Source: Candidatus Woesearchaeota archaeon
GTDB lineage: Archaea > Nanobdellota > Nanobdellia > Woesearchaeales > JAGVYF01
Length of the DNA stretch: 42,597 nt
Assembly (NCBI GenBank): GCA_016211195.1
Contig: JACQSS010000071.1
Span: 1-42,597 of the forward strand
Direction: 5' to 3'
The translations under genes and the position numbers were made by a program. Below the pieces are notes generated by a model. That model ran no database searches, was not told where the DNA came from, and saw nothing but the letters and a program-made list of their open reading frames with translations. The first letter of the stretch is position 1. Each line of letters opens with the position of its first letter. Below are positions 8,461 through 16,810 of the stretch, in pieces.

Positions 8461-8626
8461 GGCTTCATCCAAAAAATCCGCTTCGCTCTGGGTTGGCATC
8501 GGTTCGGCTCATCCTATAAACCACACAGAGTGGCACCTTCCCGTATGGAGCGACCCCTTCCGCTTGTCCATGGTACCCATTCTTTGACCTCACAAAAATG
8601 ATGCCAACCTATTTTTGGATGAAGCC
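8461..8626 (+). mobile_element. MITE-like palindromic element, copy A1
   Basis: This 166-bp non-coding element has perfect 15-bp terminal inverted repeats, GGCTTCATCCAAAAA at 8461-8475 and its reverse complement at 8612-8626. An inner inverted pair (GGTTGGCATC at 8491-8500, GATGCCAACC at 8600-8609) would extend it into a long hairpin. It is flanked by a perfect 9-bp duplication. Its first 50 bp match the inverted copy A2 at 44 of 50 positions. It carries no gene, so it would need a transposase in trans. It sits between the divergent promoters of the DUF2779 gene and manC without breaking either TATA box. Confidence 0.85.
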
Positions 8627-8635
8627 ACGTGAAGC
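8627..8635. repeat. Right 9-bp target-site duplication of element A1
   Basis: ACGTGAAGC, identical to 8452-8460. It lies just upstream of the manC TATA box. Confidence 0.85.
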
Positions 8636-8640
8636 ATCAC

Positions 8641-8648
8641 TTTTATAA
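8641..8648 (+). promoter_or_regulatory. TATA box of manC
   Basis: TTTTATAA is centred about 27 nt before the GTG/ATG pair at 8670-8675, which implies a leaderless mRNA for manC-manB. Confidence 0.6.
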
Positions 8649-8672
8649 GGAACTACTTTCTTCCGAGCCGTG

Positions 8673-9860
8673 ATGCTCAAGACAATCATTCTTGCCGGTG
8701 GATCAGGCAAGCGGCTCTGGCCACTCTCACGGGGGAACAGACCAAAACAATGCCTGTCACTCGTCTCAAGAAAAACGCTACTTGAAGATGCAGTTGAACG
8801 CATGGAATGGGTCACTGAACGGGAAAATATCACCATCGTCACAACCAAGGACCTTTATCCTCAATTACATGCACTTGCACCGGATATTACCTATATTATT
8901 GAACCCATGGGGCGGGGTACTGCAGCAAGCATCGGGTTAGCGCTCATTGCTGAGAAAGGAAATCCGACCGTCGTCATTGGAACAGCAGACCACGCAATAA
9001 CCAACCCGGAACAGTTTGCACAGAATGTCGAGCAGGCATCTGCGCTTGCTGAATCAGGTCACCTCGTCTTGTTCGGCATCCCCATCAACCGCCCGGAGAC
9101 GGGCTATGGTTATATCACTCGGGGGAAACAGCTTGCCACACGCATGATTGACGCATACGTTGTCGATGGCTTTAAAGAGAAACCAAATGTCCAGACCGCA
9201 GCAGCATATATGCAGAGTGGTTGCTATTTCTGGAACTCAGGTATGATGATTGCGAAGCGCAATGTGCTGCTTGACGGTTTCAGGCACCACATGCCTGCCT
9301 TGTGGGATGGGCTCCAGAATCTTGCGCAGAACCTGGCAACTGCAGAAGAGGTCTTTGCCGCATTGGAGACAGTCTCGATCGACGTTGGCGTCACAGAGAA
9401 GTCACATAATGTGGCAGTGGTCAGAGCAACATTTCTATGGGATGATGTCGGTGACTTCCTCGCATTTTCCAGACTTTATCCAAAAGACGAACAGGAAAAC
9501 GTGATTAGGGCAAAGTATCAGGGCAATGCCCGCGGGTCAATTATTGTTGGCAGTAGCCGCATCATCTATGCGCATCAGGTCAACAATCTCGTCATTGTTG
9601 ATACGGATGATACAGTGCTTGTCAGTGCCAAGGATAAGACACAGGATGTCGGAAAACTTGTGACCGCACTTGAGCAGCGGCCCGAGTTTGCACCCTATGC
9701 ACGCACAAAGGGGGATTATGCACCGGGAACATCATACTGCCATAATGGAAGCAATACTATTAATAACAAGGACTCCTCATTTGTCGCAACAGTCGGTGTC
9801 AGTGGACTGGATATTATTGTCAACTCTCAATCAGTCATTGTAAAAAATGGGCGTTGTTAA
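8673..9860 (+). CDS. manC: Mannose-1-phosphate guanylyltransferase
   Basis: This enzyme makes GDP-mannose from mannose-1-phosphate and GTP in the cytoplasm. The nucleotidyltransferase signature AGGSGKRLWPLSRGNRPKQ is at about residues 8-26, followed by EPMGRGTAASIG (about 74-85) and the sugar-binding YFWNSGMM. The C-terminal region has beta-helix-like repeats (SSRIIYAHQVNNLVIVDTDD and after) and lacks the fused isomerase domain of long bacterial ManC proteins. The start could be the GTG at 8670 or the ATG at 8673; both sit at the expected distance from the TATA box. The gene overlaps manB by 14 nt, so the two form an operon. Confidence 0.9.
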   Translation: MLKTIILAGGSGKRLWPLSRGNRPKQCLSLVSRKTLLEDAVERMEWVTERENITIVTTKDLYPQLHALAPDITYIIEPMGRGTAASIGLALIAEKGNPTVVIGTADHAITNPEQFAQNVEQASALAESGHLVLFGIPINRPETGYGYITRGKQLATRMIDAYVVDGFKEKPNVQTAAAYMQSGCYFWNSGMMIAKRNVLLDGFRHHMPALWDGLQNLAQNLATAEEVFAALETVSIDVGVTEKSHNVAVVRATFLWDDVGDFLAFSRLYPKDEQENVIRAKYQGNARGSIIVGSSRIIYAHQVNNLVIVDTDDTVLVSAKDKTQDVGKLVTALEQRPEFAPYARTKGDYAPGTSYCHNGSNTINNKDSSFVATVGVSGLDIIVNSQSVIVKNGRC

Positions 9861-11166
9861 AGCATATGACATCAGGGGAATTGTACCTCATGAGATAGAT
9901 CAATTTCTCACGCACAAGGTCGGGAAAGCCGTCGTGTCACTTTTACAGGCACGAAATGTCCTTGTTGCCCACGATATGAGGACGAGCAGTCCACAGATGG
10001 AGTATGCGCTCCGGTATGGAATCATTGGCCAGGGAGCTGACGCCCTCAAAGCAGGCCTCCGCTCAACACCAGAATTTTATCACCTGTTGGCGACCGGAGG
10101 CTATGATGCGGGCGTTATCGTCACAGCATCTCATAATCCCAAAGAATATAATGGTTTCAAGATCTGCAAAAAGAATGCGGTGGCGCTTAGCTATGAAACG
10201 GGTTTGGCGCAGCTCGAACAGATGCTCGCTGCGGATTCCTGGGCTACTACCGGAATTGGCAAGCTGCACACGGTGCAGGACATGCCGTATGCATCGTTCA
10301 TCGCAAAGCATATGTCTCTAACCTTGGGACACCGGCTCGTCTGTGATGCTGGCAACGGCATGGCCGGTCATACATTACCCACACTCCTCTCCCAATACCC
10401 CATGGTGGAAACGCAATGCCTCTTTTTCGACCTTGACGGCACGTTCCCGAACCATGAAGCAAATCCAATCAAGGAAGAAAATCTTACTGCACTGAAACAG
10501 GCAGTTCTCAATACCAAGGCAGAACTAGGACTTGCATTTGATGGCGACGCTGACCGTGTCGGTTTTGTGGACGAACTAGGGAAGGCAGTACCGGGTGACA
10601 TCATTCTGTGTCTTCTTGCAACACACATGCTCAAGGCAAATCCGGGTGCGGCAATTGTCTATGATACACGGAGCACGCGAGCCCTCCCAGAAGCCATTGC
10701 ACAAGCTGGTGGCACGCCTGTCATGTGGAAAGGCGGACACTCCCGCGTCAAGACCAAGATGCTTGAAGTCTCGGCACTGCTTGGCGGCGAAAAGTCTGGC
10801 CATTTCTTTTTCCGCGATTTCTTTTCTGCAGATTGCCCAGATATGGCATGGCTGCACGTCCTCAGAATAATGGAAGAGACCCGGCAACCATTATCTGCTT
10901 TAGTGGCACCGTTCCAAAAGTACTTTACGGGGGAAGAGATAAATTTCAGGGTACCCAGCGACCCGCAGGAAGTCCTGAAGATGGTCGAAAAACGATATAA
11001 AGGCAAAGCGACGTATCTTGATGGGCTTTCAATGGACATGGGGACATGGTGGTTTAATCTGCGCACATCCAACACAGAGCCGCTGCTGCGCCTGAATCTC
11101 GAGGCCATTGACAAGGATTTGTTTGAAGAGAAGAAACAGGAACTAACAGCGTTGCTGAACCAATAG
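9847..11166 (+). CDS. manB: Phosphomannomutase / phosphoglucomutase
   Basis: This enzyme interconverts hexose 6- and 1-phosphates and supplies mannose-1-phosphate to the ManC encoded just upstream. All four family signatures are visible. The phosphoserine loop TASHNPKEYNG is near residue 93 and the metal loop DGDADRVG near 235. The sugar-binding GGEKSGH is near 313, and the phosphate-binding RTSNTEPLLRLN near 403. The 439-residue length is normal for the archaeal PMM/PGM family. The ATG overlaps the end of manC, which argues for co-translation. Dual glucose/mannose activity is common in this family, so it could also feed RfbA with glucose-1-phosphate. Confidence 0.92.
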   Translation: MGVVKAYDIRGIVPHEIDQFLTHKVGKAVVSLLQARNVLVAHDMRTSSPQMEYALRYGIIGQGADALKAGLRSTPEFYHLLATGGYDAGVIVTASHNPKEYNGFKICKKNAVALSYETGLAQLEQMLAADSWATTGIGKLHTVQDMPYASFIAKHMSLTLGHRLVCDAGNGMAGHTLPTLLSQYPMVETQCLFFDLDGTFPNHEANPIKEENLTALKQAVLNTKAELGLAFDGDADRVGFVDELGKAVPGDIILCLLATHMLKANPGAAIVYDTRSTRALPEAIAQAGGTPVMWKGGHSRVKTKMLEVSALLGGEKSGHFFFRDFFSADCPDMAWLHVLRIMEETRQPLSALVAPFQKYFTGEEINFRVPSDPQEVLKMVEKRYKGKATYLDGLSMDMGTWWFNLRTSNTEPLLRLNLEAIDKDLFEEKKQELTALLNQ

Positions 11167-11188
11167 ATTTTTATTCAAAGGGGGGCTG

Positions 11189-11611
11189 ATGTCTTTCATG
11201 AAGTTGTATCTTATCGTCTTTGCCTTGGTGTTACTCGGATGTGCGGTCGCACCACAAAAACCATTGACACCGGAGCAGCCAGAAACTCCATCGGCCGAAG
11301 AGCCGGTATTGCCGCCCCCACCACCAGTGGGGGAAATAGGACAACGTGAGCAGCCACAAGAGAAATCTGGTGAAACTCAACCAGAAAAGACACGACCCTC
11401 TGACGAACAACCATCAAGCCCAGCAAATGCCTGTTCTCGAGATGCCGACTGTAAATTACTCTACAGCAGCTGCAGTTGCATTGCTGTGCCAAAAACAGAC
11501 ACAAGGACATTTGACAACAGCGATCCACGCATCTGCGTCAGGAACAGTTGTGCGGGCTTACTAATTGCTGCCTGCAGTGAGGGAGCCTGCCAAACAAAAA
11601 TCCTTAAATAG
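11189..11611 (+). CDS. Cys-rich lipoprotein
   Basis: A short hydrophobic leader ends in a lipobox (VLLGCAVA), suggesting a lipid-anchored secreted protein. A Pro/Glu-rich spacer of about 60 residues (PPPPPVGE and similar) follows. The final domain of about 60 residues has eight cysteines (ACSRDADCKLLYSSCSC and onward), probably disulfide-bonded outside the cell. The start is uncertain by three codons: ATG at 11189 lies 3 nt after a G-run, while ATG at 11198 is further away. It follows manB by 22 nt and may be in the same transcript. I know no specific function. Confidence 0.72.
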   Translation: MSFMKLYLIVFALVLLGCAVAPQKPLTPEQPETPSAEEPVLPPPPPVGEIGQREQPQEKSGETQPEKTRPSDEQPSSPANACSRDADCKLLYSSCSCIAVPKTDTRTFDNSDPRICVRNSCAGLLIAACSEGACQTKILK

Positions 11612-11642
11612 CACGAGACCTCTGAAAAGACTGGTGATAGAT

Positions 11643-11885
11643 ATGCCAAAGCAGACTGTAAAAGTGTATTCGACGCCGACATGCGTCTACTGTCAGAAAG
11701 CAAAGGCCTTCCTCAAAGAAAACAAGATTGATTATGAGGAGATTAATGTTGCCGAAGACGAGGAAGCGCGCGAGGCAATGATTGAGAAAACAGGACAGAT
11801 GGGTGTTCCAGTCATTGAAATTGGTGACACCATTATTGTTGGCTTTGACAAGGAAGCCATGAAAAAAGCCCTAAACCTTAAGTAA
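11643..11885 (+). CDS. Glutaredoxin
   Basis: This is a compact 80-residue thioredoxin-fold redox protein. The active site CVYC at about residues 13-16 follows the first strand (VKVYSTPT). The cis-proline loop GVPVIEIGD is near residue 55 and a final GFDKEAMKKAL helix closes the fold. The ORF track begins at 11565, but the ATG at 11643 is chosen because it begins the domain cleanly and has a GGTGAT ribosome site 5 nt upstream. A TATA box (TTAAATAG, about 11604-11611) lies inside the end of the preceding lipoprotein gene. It would reduce disulfides or act with a thioredoxin-reductase-like partner. Confidence 0.9.
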   Translation: MPKQTVKVYSTPTCVYCQKAKAFLKENKIDYEEINVAEDEEAREAMIEKTGQMGVPVIEIGDTIIVGFDKEAMKKALNLK

Positions 11886-11906
11886 TGCTTCTTTTTTTCT
11901 TCTATC

Positions 11907-12578
11907 ATGAAGGTATTAGTTGGCTGTCCTACGTATGATGGGAAATTGTATTGTCTTGAAAAATATGCAGACGGACTCAAAGCGCTGACTTACCCGGAGA
12001 AGGATATTCTCCTTGTGGACAATTCATCGTCCCCTTTTTTTGCAGAGCACTTGAAACAACGAGGCATTCCTGTCATCCATTATGGTTATGACCTTGCAAC
12101 ACCTCGTGACCGAATCATTCACTGCCGCAATCTCCTCCGCAAGAAAGTCATCGCTGGGTATGACTATTTTTTGAGCCTTGAAGCAGATGTCGTACCCCCT
12201 CCATCTGTTATTGAACACCTGCTGGCGCACAAGAAGGACATCGTGTCTGCAGTTGTTTGGTATTACGCAGATCATGATGGCAAGCGGGTCCCGGCGCCAT
12301 TGCTCTGGGACATTGACCCGCAAGGTGATGAGAATTACATGGTGTACATTGCAAAGGACGAGCTTGCAAAACCCCAACTCAAAGAAATAAAAGCATGCAG
12401 CTTAAGCTGTTGCCTGATGACGCGTGAGGTTCTTGAGAAAGTCGTCTTCCGCTATAAGGGAGAGAGCTATGATGATGTCATGTTCTGTCTGGATGCGCGT
12501 CAGAAAGGCTACCGGGTGTACGTTGATACACGTGTAGAATGCACCCACTATTATAAAAAGAGAAAAGAAAAAAACTAA
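11907..12578 (+). CDS. GT-A fold glycosyltransferase-like protein
   Basis: The N-terminus (VLVGCPTYDGK) and the strand ILLVDNSS match the nucleotide-binding start of family-2-like glycosyltransferases. FLSLEADVVPP near residue 91 is a good metal-binding DxD-type motif, in an Anp1-like context (LEADV). The C-terminal part keeps the usual late acidic region (YDDVMFCLDARQKGYRVYVD). At 223 residues it is a catalytic domain only, without a membrane anchor, so it acts at the inner face of the membrane. Donor and acceptor are unknown. Its stop overlaps by 4 nt the stop of the convergent channel-like gene. Confidence 0.75.
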   Translation: MKVLVGCPTYDGKLYCLEKYADGLKALTYPEKDILLVDNSSSPFFAEHLKQRGIPVIHYGYDLATPRDRIIHCRNLLRKKVIAGYDYFLSLEADVVPPPSVIEHLLAHKKDIVSAVVWYYADHDGKRVPAPLLWDIDPQGDENYMVYIAKDELAKPQLKEIKACSLSCCLMTREVLEKVVFRYKGESYDDVMFCLDARQKGYRVYVDTRVECTHYYKKRKEKN

Positions 12579-13243
12579 AACATCTTCTTTAATTTCTTGA
12601 TTTGGGCAACTGCCTCATCTTTCAGAGCAAGACCGAAACCAAGCCCGAGTGCCAAGGCTGTGGCAAACACGATGCCTGCGAGCAGGATGAGGAACGTGTT
12701 CTCTGCTAATGACACAGCAACGCTCATCTGCGTCAATGCCATCAGACCTGCAAACACCAAAATACCGCCCCATGCAATGTCCGCAATCACATTCGCGCCT
12801 TTTGCCTTTGTTGCGACAATTTCCTTTGCTGCATACTCTGCACCCAGCCACCCAAGCAATGCCAGAATGACAGCAGTAATGAGGTTGGGAATCCATAGCG
12901 CCAGTCCCCGCAAGAGATCAGACAACCCACTCAGTTGCACCATGTCCGCTGCTGAAGGCAGGAACAGGATGAACACGTACCATTTGACAAGGGTCCCCAC
13001 AAAGGACGCAAGGTCAAACTTTCCTACAACTGGTTTAAGATTCGTTTTCTCAAACAGCCATTTATCAAGCTGACCTTTCACCACTAGCTTATGCACAGCA
13101 TATGCAACCAGCTTCGCGACCAGATAGCCGAAAAGCAGGATGACAATACCAGCCAGAAGACCAGGCAGCATATTGGTTGTGCTTTGCCAGATTGTGGTCA
13201 AAGGATCAACCAAAGCCTGACGTGTTTCTATTAATATACTCAT
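12575..13243 (-). CDS. Small mechanosensitive-channel-like membrane protein
   Basis: The protein has several membrane helices: about 28-50, 80-98, 112-132, 155-172 and 180-208. It shows the repeated glycine-rich pattern of the 'conserved TM helix' family (PF05552-like), for example LPGLLAGIVILLFGYLVAKLV and later LGLGFGLALKDEA. It lacks the cytoplasmic beta domain of full MscS, so channel activity is only a guess. A ribosome site, GAGGTGG, precedes the ATG, and TATA-like TTTATATACT lies further upstream, implying a leadered mRNA. Its 3' end overlaps the convergent glycosyltransferase gene by 4 nt. Confidence 0.78.
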   Translation of the reverse strand: MSILIETRQALVDPLTTIWQSTTNMLPGLLAGIVILLFGYLVAKLVAYAVHKLVVKGQLDKWLFEKTNLKPVVGKFDLASFVGTLVKWYVFILFLPSAADMVQLSGLSDLLRGLALWIPNLITAVILALLGWLGAEYAAKEIVATKAKGANVIADIAWGGILVFAGLMALTQMSVAVSLAENTFLILLAGIVFATALALGLGFGLALKDEAVAQIKKLKKMF

Positions 13244-13344
13244 CTCATACCACCTCTTTTTTTACAAAAAAACATTAATGTCTAGAGTATATATCCCATA
13301 GTATATAAACATTTATTACCATTCGAAAATGGTAATTGCATGCT

Positions 13345-13478
13345 CTTGAAAAGTCCCTTCCCACGGGTCATCGATCGGCATGGAGCTATCTCTAGTAATG
13401 ACCAAAACTCCATTGCAATTTCCTTTTTGCTTGCAAGAAAAAAAGTTGATGCTCACAGGAGTGATGAACTTTTCAGCG
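13345..13478 (+). repeat. Palindromic repeat family B, copy B1 (degenerate)
   Basis: It begins CTTGAAAAGT and ends ACTTTTCAGCG, an 8-bp inverted repeat at its core. The interior matches copies B2 and B3 (TTTCCTTTTTGCTTGCAAGA, then GATGCTCACA), but with a small deletion near the right end. It ends 2 nt before the stop codon of the minus-strand metallopeptidase-like gene. No target-site duplication is recognisable, so it is probably an old insertion. It occupies most of the 237-nt gap between 13244 and 13480. Confidence 0.65.
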
Positions 13479-13480
13479 AT

Positions 13481-15052
13481 TTACCCTGAAGAGACATAAT
13501 TATCAATAGAGTAGCGTGGCAGTTTCCATTGATGCTGCAGAATGGGCTCCTGGCCCAGCAGTCGTTTCAAGGCCAAGACATATCGTTCCGGGTACACAAT
13601 ATCCTGAAATGTCGGCGGTGCTGCAATGACATGGGACAGATGCTGTGCCCCTATTTCAGTTACCACATAATCAACAAAGATGTAACCAAGCGAATAATGA
13701 TGCGATTTTGACATGAGCAGGGACCAATCATCGCCACTCGCGAGATACTGGGCAATATCGGCCATGCAGAAAAGGCGATGCTGATGAATACGACCGAACA
13801 CGTTCTGCCGCTGCCGCAGTGCAGTGATTGCTAGGTATTCAGCGAGGCCTTCGTGAAACAGGCTTTGTTCGAGCGCCTGTTTCGAGAAGTGGCGGTCAGC
13901 AAGTTTAGGGTTAATCATATCAACATAGTGATGACCGAGTTCATGGAAGAGCACGTAGCGCTCTTCAGAGATGAGTCCAGAGCCGCGATAGTACGGCAGA
14001 AATGTAACCTGCTTTTGCTCAGGTGAATACATGCCTCTGTACCGGTCACAGAGACCCATCAACCCGCTGCCAAGATACGTGTACACCAGTGTTGCGTGGC
14101 GCAAGCCGGGTAGAGCGAGCACAGGCAGGTTTGCCTCAACAGCAGCCTGGGCTTCACTGGACAGTGCATAATGCAGGGCGCGATGACCCATTTTGATAAC
14201 AGGAAGATGACCATTTCCAAGATTATTCGCACGGTACAAGGTCTGCTGCAAACCAGTCACTTCCCGGGAAACAGCGGGTCCGAGCTGGCGACGTGCTGTG
14301 ACTAGATCACGATACCCAAACGTCGTTTCGAAAAAAAGAGCAGAGGACAGCAAGGTCGCAAGTAACCCCTTGACTGTCCCGGACAAGCATGAGATGGATT
14401 TCCGCATGAGTAATGACGAAGCACTGTCTTCAATAAGATGCCCATTCTGTCGGAGTCGCTCCCTAATAATAGCCCATTTGACACCGGACATCTGTTGCAT
14501 AGAAGCCAGTAATTCCTGTCCATCATGACATGAGGACAAGCGCACCTTTTCATCATGGTCCAGCCGGTCGCTTATATATGATCCATGAGACGGGAACTGG
14601 GTCTCGAGAAGTTGGTCCAATGGCACTGCTGCAATCGCATGACGCTCTCGTTCGTACTGAGCAAGCGCACGGCTGTTGATCACATAACGATAGGCATGGA
14701 CCCCCACCCGATTTGCCAAAAGCCCAAGGGGAACACCCATGCCAAAGCCGCAGAAGAGGAGATACTCTGCAGCTGCCACCGCAGGCAGCCAGAATGGCAA
14801 GTGGGCAAAGAACTTCTTTTCTTTTTCAACAGCGAGCATGAACCCATAACCAGCCTCGGGAGCTGGCTCCCGGAGAGGAGATGCATTATCACAGTCCTCC
14901 GGCGAGTAGCCCATTGTTTTCAGGTACGCGACAAAATCATCACGGGCAGCGACACGGCCGATTGCACGTTTCAGATATGCTCGTTCAGACTCATCCTTTG
15001 TCGGCACAATTCCAAGAGAATCATAGTAGAATAATTTCTCCAGTTGAGACAT
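13481..15052 (-). CDS. Membrane protein with HExxH metallopeptidase-like domain
   Basis: HELGHH at residues 370-375 and EGLAEYLA with E401 make a gluzincin-like zinc site (His, His, Glu). Two hydrophobic stretches near residues 88-116 and 222-242 suggest membrane anchoring. The residues just before the site (MYSPEQKQVTFLP) resemble those in the minus-strand gene at 16908-18449 (SYNPITKQIRVTP), whose HExxH is at almost the same position. The two are probably distant paralogues. No known peptidase family is certain. A minus-strand TATA box (ATTTAAAT, about 15075-15083) lies about 27 nt before the start. Substrate and cleavage activity are unknown. Confidence 0.72.
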   Translation of the reverse strand: MSQLEKLFYYDSLGIVPTKDESERAYLKRAIGRVAARDDFVAYLKTMGYSPEDCDNASPLREPAPEAGYGFMLAVEKEKKFFAHLPFWLPAVAAAEYLLFCGFGMGVPLGLLANRVGVHAYRYVINSRALAQYERERHAIAAVPLDQLLETQFPSHGSYISDRLDHDEKVRLSSCHDGQELLASMQQMSGVKWAIIRERLRQNGHLIEDSASSLLMRKSISCLSGTVKGLLATLLSSALFFETTFGYRDLVTARRQLGPAVSREVTGLQQTLYRANNLGNGHLPVIKMGHRALHYALSSEAQAAVEANLPVLALPGLRHATLVYTYLGSGLMGLCDRYRGMYSPEQKQVTFLPYYRGSGLISEERYVLFHELGHHYVDMINPKLADRHFSKQALEQSLFHEGLAEYLAITALRQRQNVFGRIHQHRLFCMADIAQYLASGDDWSLLMSKSHHYSLGYIFVDYVVTEIGAQHLSHVIAAPPTFQDIVYPERYVLALKRLLGQEPILQHQWKLPRYSIDNYVSSG

Positions 15053-15102
15053 CAGAGCATGGACTCAAGGGCAGCATTTAAATGAGACCCATATAGTATA
15101 TA

Positions 15103-15789
15103 TCACTCGTGGGTAACGTGCCGCGATGAACCACCCGTCTTGCATGCCCCCACAAGAACGCATGCCTCACAAAGAGGCTTTTTCCTGCATGACTGCTTGG
15201 CGTGCTCAACGAGTAATGCATGGTATTCGTTGAATAGTGCTGCATCTGCCGGGAGATTGTGATGAAAGAACTGTTGCCACTCATCGTATGAAGCGGATTC
15301 ATGCAGATAGCCCAATCGCGAAAAGATACGGCGGGTATAGGCATCAATGATAAAAGTAGGTTTATCGACCGCATAGAGCAGAATAGAATCTGCTGTCTCG
15401 GGACCAACCCCGTTCAATGCGAGCAGCATCTGGCGCAAGGTAGCGACATCATACAACAGGAGGTCTGTCTTAAGAAAGAAGCGTGCCATGGTTTTCAGCC
15501 GTGCTGCTTTCTGGTTGAAATACCCCGCAGGCCTGATGAGTTCGGGCAGGTTCTTCGCAGCCAATATTCTTCGTGGTCGAAGCATTTGCTTTCTGTTGAG
15601 TGCAATCAGCGCTTTCTCAACATTTGTCCATGCCGTATTCTGAGTCAGAATCGCACCAACAGCGATTTCAAACTGGTGCTCTGGTGAGCGACGCGCACCA
15701 TATTTTGGCGCCTCTTCACCCGCGGGCGTGACAGGCCACCAGCCTTGAGAGCCATAGGCGGATAGGAGACGATGATAAATGGAGAGCAT
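15103..15789 (-). CDS. Endonuclease III-like DNA glycosylase (HhH-GPD, Fe-S)
   Basis: This is a base-excision-repair glycosylase of the endonuclease III superfamily. The helix-hairpin-helix LNGVGPETAD spans residues 125-134, and the catalytic Asp is D149 in FIIDAYTRR. The residue that is the catalytic lysine in true endonuclease III is Glu131 here, as in the COG2231/MagIII-type branch. A monofunctional glycosylase without lyase activity is therefore more likely than Nth. A C-terminal four-cysteine cluster, C201-x5-C207-x2-C210-x5-C216, would hold a [4Fe-4S] cluster. Helix AILTQNTAW (47-55) is also typical. A TATA box (AATTTATACC) lies about 27 nt upstream. The substrate may be an alkylated or mispaired base. 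Confidence 0.87.
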   Translation of the reverse strand: MLSIYHRLLSAYGSQGWWPVTPAGEEAPKYGARRSPEHQFEIAVGAILTQNTAWTNVEKALIALNRKQMLRPRRILAAKNLPELIRPAGYFNQKAARLKTMARFFLKTDLLLYDVATLRQMLLALNGVGPETADSILLYAVDKPTFIIDAYTRRIFSRLGYLHESASYDEWQQFFHHNLPADAALFNEYHALLVEHAKQSCRKKPLCEACVLVGACKTGGSSRHVTHE

Positions 15790-15827
15790 ACTCTTGGGAA
15801 GAGAACGCTGGTATAAATTACTGCGGC

Positions 15828-16553
15828 TTATTTCGCAATCTTCACAAGAGTAACTGGCTCATCACCGGGCGTGTAATAGACATTATCCCCTACAACGAGT
15901 TTTAGGGAATTTGTCAAATAGCGGAACTCGTCACCTGTTCTGCTGTTGCGCAGTGTGCCCCGCAAACCATCACGCGAAGAAATGACTGTCTTAACACGTG
16001 CCAGTTCTGTGCCTGCCGGCTGTGATGTATCTTCTGTTGCAGTCTCATTCTTCTGAAGGCGTGGATCGGCTTCCTTGGCAATAATCTTCGCTGCATCGTT
16101 GCTCAAAGTAAATGTTACTATGTCGCCGCGAATGATCTCAACAGAAGTCGTGAATGGATAATGTTTATACGTTTCCATGTCAGTCAGTTCGCCTGTGTAA
16201 ACGCCATTTTTTATAGGATTAAGAGTTGTGATGCGACCTTTGTAGACACGTGGGGGAGCTTCTTTGACTACTTGTTCCACACGTTGTACCGGCTCTGCCA
16301 CTTTTTCTTCAACAGGTTGCTTTTCTTCAACGGGAATTCCCTCTACGGGTTTTTCAGCAGGCTTCTCCTCTGGCGCGTCAATCACTTTCTCAGTCGGCAT
16401 CTCCAGTTTCTCCACAATCTTCTCAACCTGTTGCTCTTCAACAGGCTCCTGCACAACAACTTCCTCAATTTGAGTTTCCTCAGTGACGTCTTCAGCAGTG
16501 CAACCGACAAGGGCAACAAGCACAACAATGAATGAGAGAATGGATTTGTTCAT
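15828..16553 (-). CDS. Lipoprotein with Glu/Pro-rich stalk
   Basis: The leader MNKSILSFIVVLVALVGC ends in a lipobox (LVGC), so the mature protein is likely lipid-anchored outside the cell. Residues 20-100 form a low-complexity Glu/Val/Pro/Lys stalk (EEKPAEKPVE and variants). The C-terminal 130 residues are a compact, beta-rich domain I do not recognise (VYKGRITTLNPIKNGVYTG and onward). The gene has a clear minus-strand TATA box (GCTTTATATAG, about 16573-16583) and probably a short leader. The A2 element is inserted just upstream of this promoter. A structural envelope role is inference only. Confidence 0.75.
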   Translation of the reverse strand: MNKSILSFIVVLVALVGCTAEDVTEETQIEEVVVQEPVEEQQVEKIVEKLEMPTEKVIDAPEEKPAEKPVEGIPVEEKQPVEEKVAEPVQRVEQVVKEAPPRVYKGRITTLNPIKNGVYTGELTDMETYKHYPFTTSVEIIRGDIVTFTLSNDAAKIIAKEADPRLQKNETATEDTSQPAGTELARVKTVISSRDGLRGTLRNSRTGDEFRYLTNSLKLVVGDNVYYTPGDEPVTLVKIAK

Positions 16554-16572
16554 GCCCTTTTTTTAGGTTTTC

Positions 16573-16583
16573 AACTATATAAA
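16573..16583 (-). promoter_or_regulatory. TATA box of the stalked lipoprotein gene
   Basis: The minus-strand GCTTTATATAG is centred about 25 nt before the ATG at 16553. The mobile element A2 begins 16 bp upstream. Confidence 0.6.
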
Positions 16584-16589
16584 GCCATC

Positions 16590-16598
16590 TTTTTACAC
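16590..16598. repeat. Left 9-bp target-site duplication of element A2
   Basis: TTTTTACAC directly precedes A2 and is repeated exactly at 16811-16819. Confidence 0.85.
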
Positions 16599-16810
16599 GG
16601 CTCCATCCTGAAGTAGGTTGGCATCTTTTTTGTGATGCTCTAAAAAGGAGGGAAACAAAGCGGAAGGGGATAGCTGTTAGCGAGCGCAGCGAAGCTAACC
16701 ACCGAAGACGCAGCCTGACTGTGCCTACGGGAGGGACCCGCTTCACGCAAACACAACAACGAGCCGAACCGATACCAACCCGAAGCGGAGCGGAGTTTTT
16801 GGATGGAGCC
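16599..16810 (-). mobile_element. MITE-like palindromic element, copy A2
   Basis: This 212-bp element has 10-bp terminal inverted repeats, GGCTCCATCC and GGATGGAGCC. An inner pair follows: GGTTGGCATC at 16616-16625 and GATACCAACC at 16771-16780. It lies in the opposite orientation to A1. The two share their ends and interior blocks (CGGTTCGGCTC, CCCCTTCCGCTT, a CACAAAAA run), while the middle of A2 holds about 46 bp more. A perfect 9-bp duplication flanks it. It contains no credible ORF and takes up most of the 354-nt gap between the lipoprotein and metallopeptidase-like genes. Confidence 0.85.
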
